DNA of 64,000 nucleotides from Dyadobacter fermentans DSM 18053 (GCF_000023125.1 NC_013037.1:62001-126000); one strand, 5' to 3'. Positions 26,742 to 35,659 are shown, counted from the stretch's first letter. Made by a program: numbers and translations. Notes: generated by a model not told the origin, from the letters alone.

Positions 26742-28295
26742 ATGGATACGATCACCGAAAACACGGGAGTTGAGAGTAAAACGTACAGCAGTGAAAATTT
26801 GGCTAAACGGCCTGATTTCAAGGAAAAATATGATAACTATATCAACGGCCGCTTTGTAGCCCCGGCTAAGGGCGAATATTTTGAAAACATTTCCCCTGTC
26901 GACGGCCGTGTGTTTACCAAGGCAGCGCGGTCGACGAAGGAGGACGTGGAGGCTGCACTCGATGCGGCGCACGCGGCGTTCCCGGCTTGGAGCAAAACTT
27001 CCGCTACCAACCGCAGTAACCTGCTCCTGAAAATCGCGCAGGTGATCGAGGACAACCTCGAATACCTGGCCATTGTAGAAACGATCGACAACGGCAAGGC
27101 CATCCGCGAAACCCGCGCGGCCGATTTGCCCTTGTGCGTCGACCATTTCCGCTATTTCGCCGGTGTGATCCGCGCCGAGGAAGGCAGCATTGCCGAGCAT
27201 GACGAAAACACCGTTTGCATTAACCTGCATGAGCCGCTCGGCGTGGTGGCGCAGATTATCCCCTGGAATTTCCCGCTGCTGATGGCCACCTGGAAAATCG
27301 CCCCGGCACTGGCGGCAGGTAACTGCGTGGTGGTGAAGCCCGCCGAGCAAACGCCCACTTCCATCATGATTTTAATGGAGCTCATTGGAGACATTCTGCC
27401 TCCGGGCGTGCTTAATATCGTAACCGGTTTTGGTGTGGAAGCCGGTAAGCCGCTTGCCTCCTCACCGCGCGTGGCGAAGGTGGCATTCACGGGTGAAACC
27501 ACCACGGGCCGCCTGATCATGCAATATGCTTCGGATAACCTCGTGCCCGTTACGATGGAGCTGGGCGGCAAGTCGCCGAATATCTTCTTCCCGTCGGTAA
27601 TGGACGCCGACGATGAATTTCTGGACAAAGCCATTGAAGGCGCCGTGCTGTTCGCATTGAACCAGGGCGAGGTGTGTACCTGCCCGTCGCGGATGCTGGT
27701 ACACGAGAGCATTTATGACCGCTTTATAGAGCGGGTTATCCAGCGGACGAAAGCCATTAAAATGGGCCACCCGCTCGACGGCACCACCATGATGGGCGCC
27801 CAGGCGTCGAACGACCAGTACGAAAAGATTTTATCCTATCTCAATATCGGCAAGGAGGAAGGTGCCGAGGTGCTCACCGGCGGTGCGGCGCAGCGTTTCG
27901 AGAATGGCATTTCGGGCGGTTACTATATTCAGCCGACGATTTTTAAAGGCCATAACAAAATGCGGATCTTCCAGGAAGAAATTTTCGGTCCGGTAGTGTG
28001 CGTAACCACGTTCAAAACCACCGAAGAGGCCATTTCCATTGCAAACGATACCCTTTACGGATTGGGCGCGGGCGTGTGGACGCGCGACGCGCACGAGCTG
28101 TACCAGGTACCACGGGCGATCCAGGCGGGTAGGGTGTGGGTGAATAATTACCACGCCTACCCCGCCCACGCTCCGTTCGGAGGCTATAAAAAGTCGGGAT
28201 TTGGCCGGGAGAACCACAAGATGATGCTGGGTTACTACCGCCAGACCAAAAACATGCTGATTTCGTACGATAAGAACAAGCTGGGATTTTTCTGA
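26742..28295 (+). CDS. NAD(P)-dependent aldehyde dehydrogenase
   Basis: This 517-residue enzyme has the full aldehyde dehydrogenase fold: the NAD-binding [21 protein letters not shown] at about 170, ELGGKSPN with the general-base glutamate at 273, the catalytic cysteine at 312 in GEVCTCPSR, and [10 protein letters not shown] at about 410. Length and sequence resemble ExaC/AldB-type acetaldehyde dehydrogenases. It would oxidise short aldehydes to acids in the cytoplasm. The DUF779 gene follows 7 bases after its stop, an arrangement known in other bacteria, and an AraC-type regulator lies divergently upstream. Confidence 0.93.
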   Translation: MDTITENTGVESKTYSSENLAKRPDFKEKYDNYINGRFVAPAKGEYFENISPVDGRVFTKAARSTKEDVEAALDAAHAAFPAWSKTSATNRSNLLLKIAQVIEDNLEYLAIVETIDNGKAIRETRAADLPLCVDHFRYFAGVIRAEEGSIAEHDENTVCINLHEPLGVVAQIIPWNFPLLMATWKIAPALAAGNCVVVKPAEQTPTSIMILMELIGDILPPGVLNIVTGFGVEAGKPLASSPRVAKVAFTGETTTGRLIMQYASDNLVPVTMELGGKSPNIFFPSVMDADDEFLDKAIEGAVLFALNQGEVCTCPSRMLVHESIYDRFIERVIQRTKAIKMGHPLDGTTMMGAQASNDQYEKILSYLNIGKEEGAEVLTGGAAQRFENGISGGYYIQPTIFKGHNKMRIFQEEIFGPVVCVTTFKTTEEAISIANDTLYGLGAGVWTRDAHELYQVPRAIQAGRVWVNNYHAYPAHAPFGGYKKSGFGRENHKMMLGYYRQTKNMLISYDKNKLGFF

Positions 28296-28302
28296 GGATG
28301 TT

Positions 28303-28668
28303 ATGACGGAGCGCGTTCTGATTGCTCCCGAAGCCGAAAAGGTCGTGGACCAGCTTCGGGAGCTGCATGGAGAGCTGATGTTTCATCAGAGTGGCGGTTG
28401 CTGCGACGGCTCGCAGCCCATGTGTTTCCCGAAAGGTGAGTTCCGCGTGTCGGAAAGCGATGTGATGCTGGGGGAAATAGCGGGCTGCGGGTTTTACATG
28501 AGCCGCGACCAGTTCGAATACTGGCAGCATACCCAGCTGACGATCGACGTGGTGCCCGGCCGGGGCGCAAGTTTCTCGTTGGAGATCCCGCTGGGCCTGC
28601 GTTTTATCACCCGTTCGAGACTTTACACGCCCGAAGAAGCCAGCGATCTGACGGCAGTCAATGGCTGA
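28303..28668 (+). CDS. DUF779 protein
   Basis: This 121-residue protein matches the DUF779 family: FHQSGGCCDGSQPMCF near residue 27 with a cluster of cysteines, then DVMLGEIAGCGFYMS and a QFEYWQHTQLTIDVVPG segment. The family typically accompanies aldehyde dehydrogenases of the AldB/ExaC type, and the cysteine cluster may bind a metal or act in redox. It is 7 bases downstream of the dehydrogenase gene and surely co-transcribed. Its biochemical role is not known. Confidence 0.88.
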   Translation: MTERVLIAPEAEKVVDQLRELHGELMFHQSGGCCDGSQPMCFPKGEFRVSESDVMLGEIAGCGFYMSRDQFEYWQHTQLTIDVVPGRGASFSLEIPLGLRFITRSRLYTPEEASDLTAVNG

Positions 28669-28683
28669 AAACCGCATGAATGC

Positions 28684-28744
28684 AAGAAGGTGCGAAGCCG
28701 CCATGTAGTGTATATTTTACACAATGGTTTTCGCACCTTTCTTG
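28684..28744 (+). terminator. Long hairpin terminator after the DUF779 gene
   Basis: AAGAAGGTGCGAA pairs with TTCGCACCTTTCTT, and inner arms CCAT/ATGG and GTGTA/TACAC extend the stem. It lies 16 bases after the DUF779 stop. The final TTG of the right side doubles as the -33 element of the helicase promoter. Confidence 0.7.
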
Positions 28745-28772
28745 TCGTTTTAGTACTTATTGGTTATATTTG
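28742..28772 (+). promoter_or_regulatory. Promoter for the DEAD-box helicase gene
   Basis: TTG at 28742-28744 is separated by 20 bases from TATATTTG at 28765-28772, a good Bacteroidota promoter. Transcription would start near 28779 and leave a leader of about 90 bases. The -33 element overlaps the end of the preceding terminator. Confidence 0.7.
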
Positions 28773-28869
28773 TTCAAATCGAGCGGTTTGCTGACTGGGA
28801 AAATCAAGGTCAGCTCTATCTATAACATGTCTGTAAATCAACGGATTTGCAGATTTTAAAAGCTGAATT

Positions 28870-30315
28870 TTGAATTTCAACGAATTTGAACTCCACGAAG
28901 ACGTGCTGAACGCCGTGGATTCCATGAACTACCAACAGGCAACGCCTATCCAGGAGCAGGCTATACCACACATTCTCAGCGGCAAAGACCTGCTCGCCTG
29001 CGCACAAACAGGAACCGGCAAAACAGCCGCCTACCTGATCCCCATTCTAGACAAAGTTGCACACGAAGCCAACGAGCACACAGGCGCATTGATCCTCGTG
29101 CCCACGCGCGAGCTGGCCGTGCAGATCGACCAGCAAATCCAGGGCCTCGGCTATTTCGTTGGCGCTACCAGCATTGCGGTTTACGGAGGCAACAAAGGAC
29201 CCGAATGGGACCAGCAGAAAAAAGCATTGACCCAGGGCGCCGACATTATCATTGCCACGCCAGGCCGCCTGATTGCGCATTTGCAATTGGGCTACGTCCA
29301 TTTCCGCGACCTGCGGCACCTGGTCCTTGACGAGGCCGACCGCATGCTCGATATGGGTTTCCTGGGCGATATTCTGAAAATCATGAGCTACCTGCCCAAC
29401 GAGCGGCAGACACTGATGTTTTCGGCCACGATGCCCCCCAAAATCGGCGATCTGGCGAAGCGTATATTGAAAGAGCCGGAAGAGATCAGGTTAGCGGTAT
29501 CACGCCCGGCCGATCGGATTGATCAGCAGTTCTACCTCGCGAAAGACGAACAGAAACTGCCTTTGCTGATGCATTTGCTGAAAGGCGTCGAGAATATCAG
29601 CATGGTGCTGTTCACCTCCCGTAAATCGAACGTGGAGCCCATCGTTCGCGCGCTGCGCAAACTGGGCCTTGGTGCACACGGCATCTCATCGGATTCCGAG
29701 CAGGGTGAGCGCGAAATTGTACTCCGTGATTTCAAAAACCGGCAATTTCCGATACTCGTGGCGACGGACGTGCTATCCCGCGGCATAGATATTGATAACC
29801 TAAGCCATGTGGTGAATTACGACGTCCCCCGCGACCCCGAGGATTACGTGCACCGCATTGGGCGCACGGCACGTGCCGAGTCAAAAGGCACGGCGATGAC
29901 GTTCATCAATGAGCAGGATCAGAAATATGTTTTGAAGATCGAAAGGCTCTTTGAAAAGGAATTGGAAAAGAAATCCCTCACCGCGGAACTGGGTTTAGGC
30001 GAAGCTCCTTTGTTCGAGCCGCCACGGTTACGGTCGGGAGGGCGTAATAAGAAAAACAGGAAGAAGCCTGCACCCGGCGCACCTTCCGGGCGGAAACCAC
30101 ATCGCGAGGCCAGGCCCCGGCAAGGTGGTGACGCAGGAACGGATTCGGCTGGTGTAGCGGCTGTTTCATCAGGAACGCCTGCCGCAGGATCGCCTATCGC
30201 AGCGTCGGCTGCCGGAGGAACGCCTCGCGGAGACGGTGCGCAGCGTAAGCGTAGAAATAAGCGGCGGAGACCTAAGAAGGATCAGTCCCAAACTGTAAAC
30301 CCCACTGAGGCATAG
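28870..30315 (+). CDS. DEAD-box RNA helicase (RhlE-like), TTG start
   Basis: This 481-residue helicase has the Q motif ATPIQ at 24-28, Walker A AQTGTGKT at 45-52, PTRELA near 80, the DEAD box LDEADRMLDMG near 155, SAT near 186, and the C-terminal motifs VATDVLSRGIDI and HRIGRTAR (about 295-335). A basic, low-complexity tail follows from about 395, probably for RNA binding. The start is TTG at 28870: the next in-frame ATG (28924) would remove the beginning of the Q motif. It would unwind structured RNA, for example in ribosome assembly or cold adaptation. Confidence 0.92.
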   Translation: MNFNEFELHEDVLNAVDSMNYQQATPIQEQAIPHILSGKDLLACAQTGTGKTAAYLIPILDKVAHEANEHTGALILVPTRELAVQIDQQIQGLGYFVGATSIAVYGGNKGPEWDQQKKALTQGADIIIATPGRLIAHLQLGYVHFRDLRHLVLDEADRMLDMGFLGDILKIMSYLPNERQTLMFSATMPPKIGDLAKRILKEPEEIRLAVSRPADRIDQQFYLAKDEQKLPLLMHLLKGVENISMVLFTSRKSNVEPIVRALRKLGLGAHGISSDSEQGEREIVLRDFKNRQFPILVATDVLSRGIDIDNLSHVVNYDVPRDPEDYVHRIGRTARAESKGTAMTFINEQDQKYVLKIERLFEKELEKKSLTAELGLGEAPLFEPPRLRSGGRNKKNRKKPAPGAPSGRKPHREARPRQGGDAGTDSAGVAAVSSGTPAAGSPIAASAAGGTPRGDGAQRKRRNKRRRPKKDQSQTVNPTEA

Positions 30316-30394
30316 GCCTCTCGATCAGTGTTGGTCAGACGTGAGCATTGTTTGTCTTGCTTAACCGTCATGAAAGAACTTAAATTACGTACAC

Positions 30395-31132
30395 TTGGAC
30401 CGTTTGATAGATTGGATAAGGAATCATAAATTCAGCGTATCCGATCCTCCCATTATCACGATGGAGGGTTTGTTCTCGCTGCTGCTGCTTTTGCTTTTAA
30501 GCTTGCTTGCGGTGTTTTTCCACCTTGTCCGCATCCTCTTCAATTCTCCGGTTGATTTTTCGCTCGACTGGAACCTCTTTCTGAGCTGGATACCGCTCAT
30601 TATCGCTTTCCTCGCGGATAACCTCACCAAGCGTTTCGGGCATATACCCGTTGTGCTGGGCATTCTCAGCATCGCGTGGCTAGCATTCTTTCCCAATGCG
30701 CCTTATATGATCACCGACCTGGCCCACCTCACGGTGGACTACCAGCGGGACCTCACCTGGCACGACATCATCATGCTGTTCTCGTACGCGGAAGTGAGCC
30801 TGTTCAATGGCCTGGTGTCGCTCTACTGGATTCACCGCTCCTGGCGCAGGGTGTTCGAGCGAAAAGCTGCTAACACATTGCTGCTCGTGAGCTTACCGCT
30901 GGCGGGTTTCGGGGTATACCTTGGCCGCGTGCGGCGTATGAACAGCTGGGATATTATCCATGAACCGCAGGCGATCATCAACAGTGTTTTCGAAAGCCTC
31001 CTCGACCGTACCGCGTGGGTACTTTCGATGGAAATCGGGATGCTGCTGGGGATACTCTACCTCGTCCTCTGGGGCGTAATCCGCTTCCGGATCCGGCATT
31101 CGAAAAAGAATACCGAATCGGGAAACCAATAA
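30395..31132 (+). CDS. DUF1361 membrane protein
   Basis: This protein is 245 residues if started at TTG 30395; an in-frame ATG at 30461 would give a version 22 residues shorter beginning just before the first membrane helix. It has about six hydrophobic helices and the DUF1361 hallmark segments LAFFPNAPYMITDLAHL (about 95) and GVYLGRVRRMNSWDI (about 170). DUF1361 proteins are inner-membrane proteins of unknown function. It lies 6 bases before the pseudouridine synthase gene, with which it is probably co-transcribed. Confidence 0.82.
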   Translation: MDRLIDWIRNHKFSVSDPPIITMEGLFSLLLLLLLSLLAVFFHLVRILFNSPVDFSLDWNLFLSWIPLIIAFLADNLTKRFGHIPVVLGILSIAWLAFFPNAPYMITDLAHLTVDYQRDLTWHDIIMLFSYAEVSLFNGLVSLYWIHRSWRRVFERKAANTLLLVSLPLAGFGVYLGRVRRMNSWDIIHEPQAIINSVFESLLDRTAWVLSMEIGMLLGILYLVLWGVIRFRIRHSKKNTESGNQ

Positions 31133-31138
31133 CCTGGC

Positions 31139-31825
31139 ATGCAACCCCTGGAAATCCTGTACCGGAGCGACGACCTTGTCGCCATTAACAAACCCAATGG
31201 CCTGCTCGTACACCGTTCGCCCATTGCCAGCGATGCGGACGTCTTCGCGGTGCAGCTCCTGCGCGATCAGCTGAGCCAGAAGGTATACCCGGCCCACCGC
31301 CTCGACCGGAAAACTTCCGGCGTACTGCTCTTCGCCCTCAACGAAAACGTGAACAGCGAAATGCAGGGGAAATTCATGGAAGGCGAAATCACCAAAACCT
31401 ACCACGCGATCGTCCGCGGGCACACAGCCGACCGCGGCGAGATCGATTATCCATTAAAACGCGACGACGGCGTAACGCAGGATGCCGTAACCCATTTCGA
31501 AACGCTGGCACGCGCCGAAGTACCCTTTGCCCTCGGTAAGCACGCCACCTCGCGTTACTCCCTCGTGCAGCTCAACCCATTAACCGGCCGGATGCACCAG
31601 CTGCGCAAGCACATGGCCCACATCATGCACCCCATCATCGGCGACCGCCCGCACGGGTGCAACAAGCAGAACCGGTTTTTTAAGGAGGAGCTCGGGATGA
31701 TTCAGATGATGCTGCATGCGGTGTCGGTGGAATTTGTGCATCCTGTTAGTGGTCAGCATGTGACTATTGTGGCGCCTTATTTGTCTGAATTTGTGAGGAT
31801 GAGAAGTGTGCTTGGTTTGGAGTAA
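31139..31825 (+). CDS. RNA pseudouridine synthase (RluA family, TruC-like)
   Basis: This 228-residue enzyme has the catalytic HRLDRKTSGVLLFAL with the active aspartate at residue 56, NKPNGLLVHRS at 17-27, and the C-terminal NPLTGRMHQLRKHMAH near 145. The length and lack of an S4 domain fit TruC, which modifies uridine 65 of tRNAs, but other RluA members cannot be excluded. It follows the DUF1361 gene by 6 bases. Confidence 0.88.
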   Translation: MQPLEILYRSDDLVAINKPNGLLVHRSPIASDADVFAVQLLRDQLSQKVYPAHRLDRKTSGVLLFALNENVNSEMQGKFMEGEITKTYHAIVRGHTADRGEIDYPLKRDDGVTQDAVTHFETLARAEVPFALGKHATSRYSLVQLNPLTGRMHQLRKHMAHIMHPIIGDRPHGCNKQNRFFKEELGMIQMMLHAVSVEFVHPVSGQHVTIVAPYLSEFVRMRSVLGLE

Positions 31826-31878
31826 GTTGGAGTTTGTCAAAATACAAATGCGGGATACACCAACCTCCCGGAATCTTT

Positions 31879-32544
31879 TCACACCGAGTGTTCGACAGCC
31901 GATCTCTCAGCGGCCGATTCCGTAAAAAAGCCCGGCCTTCTTGCAAGCTCGACGAGGTCGGCGAAGTTCCGGACATTGAAACGGGTCATGAGCATTTTAC
32001 GATGATATTTGAGCTCAATCAGTGAGATTTTCAATTTTTGTGCGGTTGATTTCAGTGGTTCTTCCTGGGATAATGCCTCCATTATGGCCCTTTCGACGCT
32101 GGACAGGGATTCCGCCGAGATTCCACCGGTTTCAATTCTTGTTAACAGTATGTTTTGGACATGTTCCGACAAGAACAAATTGCCTTTCCGGACCTGCGTA
32201 ATCGCTTCCAGGAGCTCTTTGTATTGGCAGGTCTTCGTCAAAAATGCCCTTGCGCCTAATCGCATATAGCTGCGGATAAGCCAGTCGTCGGTCAGGGAGG
32301 TGAGGACGATGATTTGGGTATTCTTTAGGTTGAGGCGAAAAATGGCGTCAACACCTTTGTCATATCTGCCATTGAAGGCAAGCTCCGTAATTACGATCGT
32401 AGGGATACTATCGTCGGCGACGGCAGCGTAAGGCTCAAATGAGTTGAAGTGATGAATGGATTCGATCTCTGGCAGCGAATGCATCAGATTCACTTTTAAG
32501 GCGTCGGAAAGAATCTGGTGGTCATCAATGAGTGCTATTTTCAT
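31879..32544 (-). CDS. Atypical NarL-type response regulator lacking the phosphoacceptor Asp
   Basis: This protein is 221 residues from the ATG at 32544 (MKIALIDDHQILSDALK). A longer frame reaching 32778 adds 78 residues with no receiver character. The receiver domain keeps the acidic pair D7/D8 and the lysine in FLTKTC, but the position that is normally the phosphorylated aspartate is glutamate (IVITEL, E54). The C-terminus has a LuxR-type helix-turn-helix (about 150-205, LSSVERAIMEAL and STAQKLKISLIELKYH). It may be locked in an active-like state or respond to something other than phosphorylation. No histidine kinase is adjacent. Confidence 0.82.
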   Translation of the reverse strand: MKIALIDDHQILSDALKVNLMHSLPEIESIHHFNSFEPYAAVADDSIPTIVITELAFNGRYDKGVDAIFRLNLKNTQIIVLTSLTDDWLIRSYMRLGARAFLTKTCQYKELLEAITQVRKGNLFLSEHVQNILLTRIETGGISAESLSSVERAIMEALSQEEPLKSTAQKLKISLIELKYHRKMLMTRFNVRNFADLVELARRPGFFTESAAERSAVEHSV

Positions 32545-32941
32545 TGGCGGAGGGTTATTAGAACTGAATGCGCAAGCGTATCTCAGCGAGTTTAGATAAA
32601 TATCAATGTCCCAATTCCGGATCTGTTCATCAGTCCCGGATTGAATGCGTGAGATCACGAAATAATAGGCTGGTAGAGCTGTTTGTTCGATCAGATTGCA
32701 ATAGGTCTTAGTTGACCACCATTTGGGTTGCCGCAGGGAGCGCCTTACCCTTTTATTTGGGTAGAGCAATGCCATCAAATGCCAAGCAAGTCGTTAAGCT
32801 GCAAATTGAAATGCTGAATGATAACCAGCTGGCGTACGCTATGTCGCAAAAGTAATGCGTAAGCGCAGTGTTTGCCGCTGAGAAAGCGGAGTCGGATGAG
32901 ACGGGAAATTAGGTGCAAGTAACATTTTCGAAAAAGATTAA

Positions 32942-32952
32942 CGTTGAGTAAA
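32942..32952 (-). promoter_or_regulatory. TTTACTCAACG motif upstream of the response regulator
   Basis: An exact copy of the 11-base motif on the minus strand, extended as TTTACTCAACGTTAAT, which it shares with the copy before ugd. An ATG lies 17 bases further on and opens a 28-codon frame. The response regulator start is about 400 bases downstream. Confidence 0.4.
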
Positions 32953-33232
32953 AAATCACTATCAGGCCATCCAGCATGCATCGAACATGATGCACTTTTT
33001 CAGGCAACTTATCACGATGAGCTTGTCAAATGCATTTGCCGGGACAGTCAGGGATTGGGATTCTGCCAGTCCGGCAATCAGTTGTCAAGCTTGGTAGCGT
33101 GTGGAGTTTTGTCGAGGGGAAGCAGCGTAAATTGTTGGATACCAACGACCAGGAAAGGTCCAGGCCTGCTACTACTTAAATGAATATGTCGCCAGTTCCG
33201 GCGTTGAAGCTAAAAAAGAAAAGTTATTGTCA

Positions 33233-33240
33233 CAAATTTA
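33233..33240 (-). promoter_or_regulatory. Candidate -7 box, minus strand
   Basis: The minus strand reads TAAATTTG, matching TAnnTTTG. A CAA (TTG on the minus strand) occurs 15 bases upstream, shorter than the preferred 18-20. If used, it would give a leader of nearly 700 bases before the response regulator. Confidence 0.3.
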
Positions 33241-33360
33241 CACATGTCATTCGCGCAATTTTGAGCGAATATTCATATTATTTAATCCTATTTTATCATT
33301 ATGAAATGTAGGCGAAGCAGCCTCAGGGCGCACGGCCACAGATGTGCGGATAAGTGAAGT

Positions 33361-33403
33361 ACAAAAGAAGCGAATGCGGGAGTACTGCATTCGCTTCTTT
33401 TGT
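33361..33403. terminator. Strong bidirectional hairpin terminator
   Basis: ACAAAAGAAGCGAATGC and GCATTCGCTTCTTTTGT are perfect 17-base complements around a 9-base loop, with A-rich and T-rich ends. It lies just beyond the stop of the minus-strand gene at 33417 and can terminate in either direction. Confidence 0.85.
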
Positions 33404-33416
33404 TAATACGGTAAGA

Positions 33417-33743
33417 CTAAAATTCTGCGGCGACTTTTTTGTGCAATTCGGAAACCCGTTGAATAATTTCCAGGCATTCCAGGTCCGACATTCGCTCGAT
33501 CGTGTTTCTCGTTTCGTTGGCAATGATTCCGCCTTCTTCGTTGTAGGCGGGGCCGGAGCGTTTCACCTGTCCGCAAATCCCCTGCCACTCGGCTGAGAGC
33601 GCATCGGAAAACATGTTGGGAGGGATAATTTTAAAATAACTGTGACGAGCAACGAGATCGGCGCGGCAGGTCACGGGATTTAGGGTAAGATTCTCCATGA
33701 ACTTTGAGAGTTCAATGAAGACAAAGATGTTTGAACGTTTCAT
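33417..33743 (-). CDS. Hypothetical protein, 108 residues
   Basis: The protein starts at ATG 33743 (MKRSNIFVFIELSKFMENL); a longer frame up to 33833 exists but its extra residues look random. It is cytoplasmic, with no signal peptide, and mixed alpha/beta in appearance. It ends with a helical segment, MSDLECLEIIQRVSELHKK. I do not recognise a family. A strong hairpin terminator follows its stop, which supports it being an expressed gene. Confidence 0.55.
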   Translation of the reverse strand: MKRSNIFVFIELSKFMENLTLNPVTCRADLVARHSYFKIIPPNMFSDALSAEWQGICGQVKRSGPAYNEEGGIIANETRNTIERMSDLECLEIIQRVSELHKKVAAEF

Positions 33744-34053
33744 GTAGGGTAATAACGTAGTTATAGGATTGTGGGGGTAATAGGATAAAATTAGTTCTTT
33801 CTGCAATACCAAGTTATCTGGATACGTGCGCAAGAAGGATTAATGGTGAGCCTCGGGAAAGGATAGCGAACTTTAATCAGCTAGTGGAAAGATGGTTACA
33901 ACCGTCATGACCGAATAATAAATTCTTGTTGCGGGGAAAGAAAATAACATTATTGAACCCGGTGGAACACTTTTTGTACAATATAATTGAACTTATTCGC
34001 TTTGTAGGCCCGTACAATACTACAAGTGTTCTAAAACGTTATTACTCACCAAC
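33744..34053. other. Intergenic region with a promoter for the small gene at 34054
   Basis: This 310-base AT-rich stretch has no gene. Near its end TTG at 33974-33976 and TCGCTTTG at 33997-34004 are 20 bases apart, close to the Bacteroidota promoter consensus, with the ATG 49 bases further on. Confidence 0.5.
33974..34004 (+). promoter_or_regulatory. Candidate promoter for the small protein gene
   Basis: TTG, 20 bases, then TCGCTTTG: the spacing is ideal and the -7 box differs from TAnnTTTG in one base. It points toward the 65-codon gene at 34054. Confidence 0.45.
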
Positions 34054-34251
34054 ATGCCTAGATTCTCGCTTGTTATAACCGCTTCGTCCGATGGGACGAT
34101 TGTCCACAATTCCTACAATTTCACTATGAATTACCGACCAACCGAGTCGGAATTGCTGCAATCGTATCAGGAATTTTATCCCACCCATACGGATGTGGGA
34201 ATTATTCTTTTCGCGGAAATCGAGGAAAGTATTGTAGCAGAAGCTGCCTGA
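34054..34251 (+). CDS. Small hypothetical protein, 65 residues
   Basis: This 65-residue protein begins MPRFSLVITASSDGTIV and continues with strand-like and helical segments, ending with an acidic helix (FAEIEESIVAEAA). It has no signal peptide or membrane helix. A near-consensus promoter lies upstream, which makes it more credible than a chance frame. I do not recognise the family. Confidence 0.55.
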   Translation: MPRFSLVITASSDGTIVHNSYNFTMNYRPTESELLQSYQEFYPTHTDVGIILFAEIEESIVAEAA

Positions 34252-34451
34252 CATTAAGAACTAATTCGATTAGTTTGGCATGTTAGCACCGTTTGCTTGT
34301 CAACAGTTCTACATTTCGTCACGACTGAGAAACTTCTTATATAGACTATTTTCAAGTGGGTTCTACGTGTGTAACCGATAGATAATTATGTTGTAGAATG
34401 TAAAAGCTATTGTACATACCGTAAGAATTACATTACTACTTTCATACCGAT

Positions 34452-34462
34452 TTTACTCAACG
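34452..34462 (+). promoter_or_regulatory. TTTACTCAACG motif, plus-strand copy
   Basis: An exact copy of the 11-base motif on the plus strand, 10 bases before a hairpin terminator. Unlike the other copies no credible gene start follows it, so this one may be coincidental or belong to a short RNA. Confidence 0.3.
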
Positions 34463-34472
34463 ATAGAAGAAA

Positions 34473-34498
34473 GGGGATCTTGCGTCATGCAGATCCCC
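34473..34498. terminator. Hairpin terminator after the diheme cytochrome gene
   Basis: GGGGATCT pairs with AGATCCCC around a 10-base loop. On the minus strand it is followed by TTTCTTCT and lies 24 bases after the cytochrome gene stop; on the plus strand GCTTTTGTTTT follows, so it could work both ways. Confidence 0.75.
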
Positions 34499-34521
34499 GC
34501 TTTTGTTTTGGGCCGGCCCGA

Positions 34522-35496
34522 TCAGTTCGGACGAAATTTAACCACCTTGTTTTCCAGCGGCGTCACAGTCTGCAAGTACGCGAAAATCGCGCGGAGGTCG
34601 CTTTCTTCCATCCCTGCATACATCATCCACGGCATGGGTGTATTCATTTCTTTCGGTCCTACCTTGTGTGGTTTGTAGGTGGAATCGGCGTAGGCCTTAA
34701 ATCGTTTGACGAACGCATCGGCTGTCCACGAGCCGATACCGTTGGCCTGGTGCGGGGTAATGTTGGCGGAGGTGGTAACGCCGGTGGGCATGATGAATTC
34801 CATTCCGCCGCCGTAATCCGTGCCCGGTACCCTGGTGCCCTTGTCGCGCATACTATGGCATTCAACGCAACCCGCCGCCATTGCCATATAGCGTCCATAG
34901 CTCACCACATCGGCTTCCGACGGGCGTTGGGTAAGGTTCGCCTTGGCGGGCATGGTGTTGATGATGAAGTTTACCGGGAAATCGGCCTCAGCGGGCGTGA
35001 TGTCGTGCTTCACGGGCGCGAGCGTGCGGATGTAGGCAATGAGGCTGTAAATATCTTCCTGGTCGAGCTGGCCGTAGTTCAGGTAGGGCATGATGGGGAA
35101 CAATGCGTGGCCGTCCCTGCTTTGGCCGGTGGTGATGGCGCGGAAAACCTCGCCGTCGGTCCATTCGCCTATGCCGTAGGGCGTGATATTCCGGGCGTAA
35201 AACACGCCGGGGAAGCCCATATCGCGACTGAACAGCTCTCCGCCGCCGCCGAAATTACCCGCGGCGAGCGGCGCCGAAAACAGCGACCAGTCGCGGGAGC
35301 TGTGGCAATCCATACAAACTGTGACGTGGTTGGCGAGGTACTTGCCCCGCTCGATGCGCTCGGGGGTTCTTTCAACAGAAATGACGGGCGCATCGCCAAT
35401 GTCGGGAAGCGCGGTTTTGACGTACGTAGCAGCGGCCGCAATGGCAAGAATAAGCACGAGGACGAGGATGCCCACGATTTTGAGTAGTTTTTTCAT
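34522..35496 (-). CDS. Membrane-anchored diheme cytochrome c
   Basis: This 324-residue protein has an uncleaved N-terminal membrane helix (residues 5-26) and two CxxCH heme-binding motifs, CMDCH at 61-65 and CVECH near 211. Each is followed by a typical cytochrome c domain; the second ends in MMYAGMEESDLRAIFAYLQTV. Methionines in GNFGGGGELFSRDMGFPG and FIMPTGVTT may be axial ligands. It would transfer electrons in the periplasm. No partner oxidoreductase gene lies alongside, so its place in the respiratory chain is open. Confidence 0.88.
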   Translation of the reverse strand: MKKLLKIVGILVLVLILAIAAAATYVKTALPDIGDAPVISVERTPERIERGKYLANHVTVCMDCHSSRDWSLFSAPLAAGNFGGGGELFSRDMGFPGVFYARNITPYGIGEWTDGEVFRAITTGQSRDGHALFPIMPYLNYGQLDQEDIYSLIAYIRTLAPVKHDITPAEADFPVNFIINTMPAKANLTQRPSEADVVSYGRYMAMAAGCVECHSMRDKGTRVPGTDYGGGMEFIMPTGVTTSANITPHQANGIGSWTADAFVKRFKAYADSTYKPHKVGPKEMNTPMPWMMYAGMEESDLRAIFAYLQTVTPLENKVVKFRPN

Positions 35497-35659
35497 AACA
35501 GGGGAGGTTACAGTGATGGTGAGTTTCAGGATCAGGCAAAAGGTACAATATTTCGCGTAAAGCTCAAATGCTTAGTTATTTAGCGAAAAGTTGGACCGCG
35601 ACTGCAACGTTTAAATGCAACAATGTGTCTGAAAGTAAAAATCAACCAGACTGACTGCC

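Larger units (their letters stand above)
32545..33416. other. Long region without a clear gene, upstream of the response regulator
   Basis: These 870 bases hold the TTTACTCAACG motif (32942-32952, minus), a -7 box on the minus strand (33233-33240) and a strong hairpin (33361-33403). Several short frames exist (for example 32775-32981 minus and 32944-33183 plus) but none has the composition or features of a real protein. The stretch may be a long leader for the response regulator. Confidence 0.5.

Noticed and set aside
32775-32981. 68-codon minus-strand frame near a TTTACTCAACG motif
   Set aside because: Its start lies upstream of the motif and the sequence is rich in leucine, arginine and histidine without pattern; treated as non-coding.
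32944-33183. 79-codon plus-strand frame opposite the response regulator leader
   Set aside because: No promoter, family or composition support.
34480-35487. Long antisense frame of 335 codons over the diheme cytochrome gene
   Set aside because: It is the GC-rich shadow of a gene with two CxxCH motifs and shows no protein family features.
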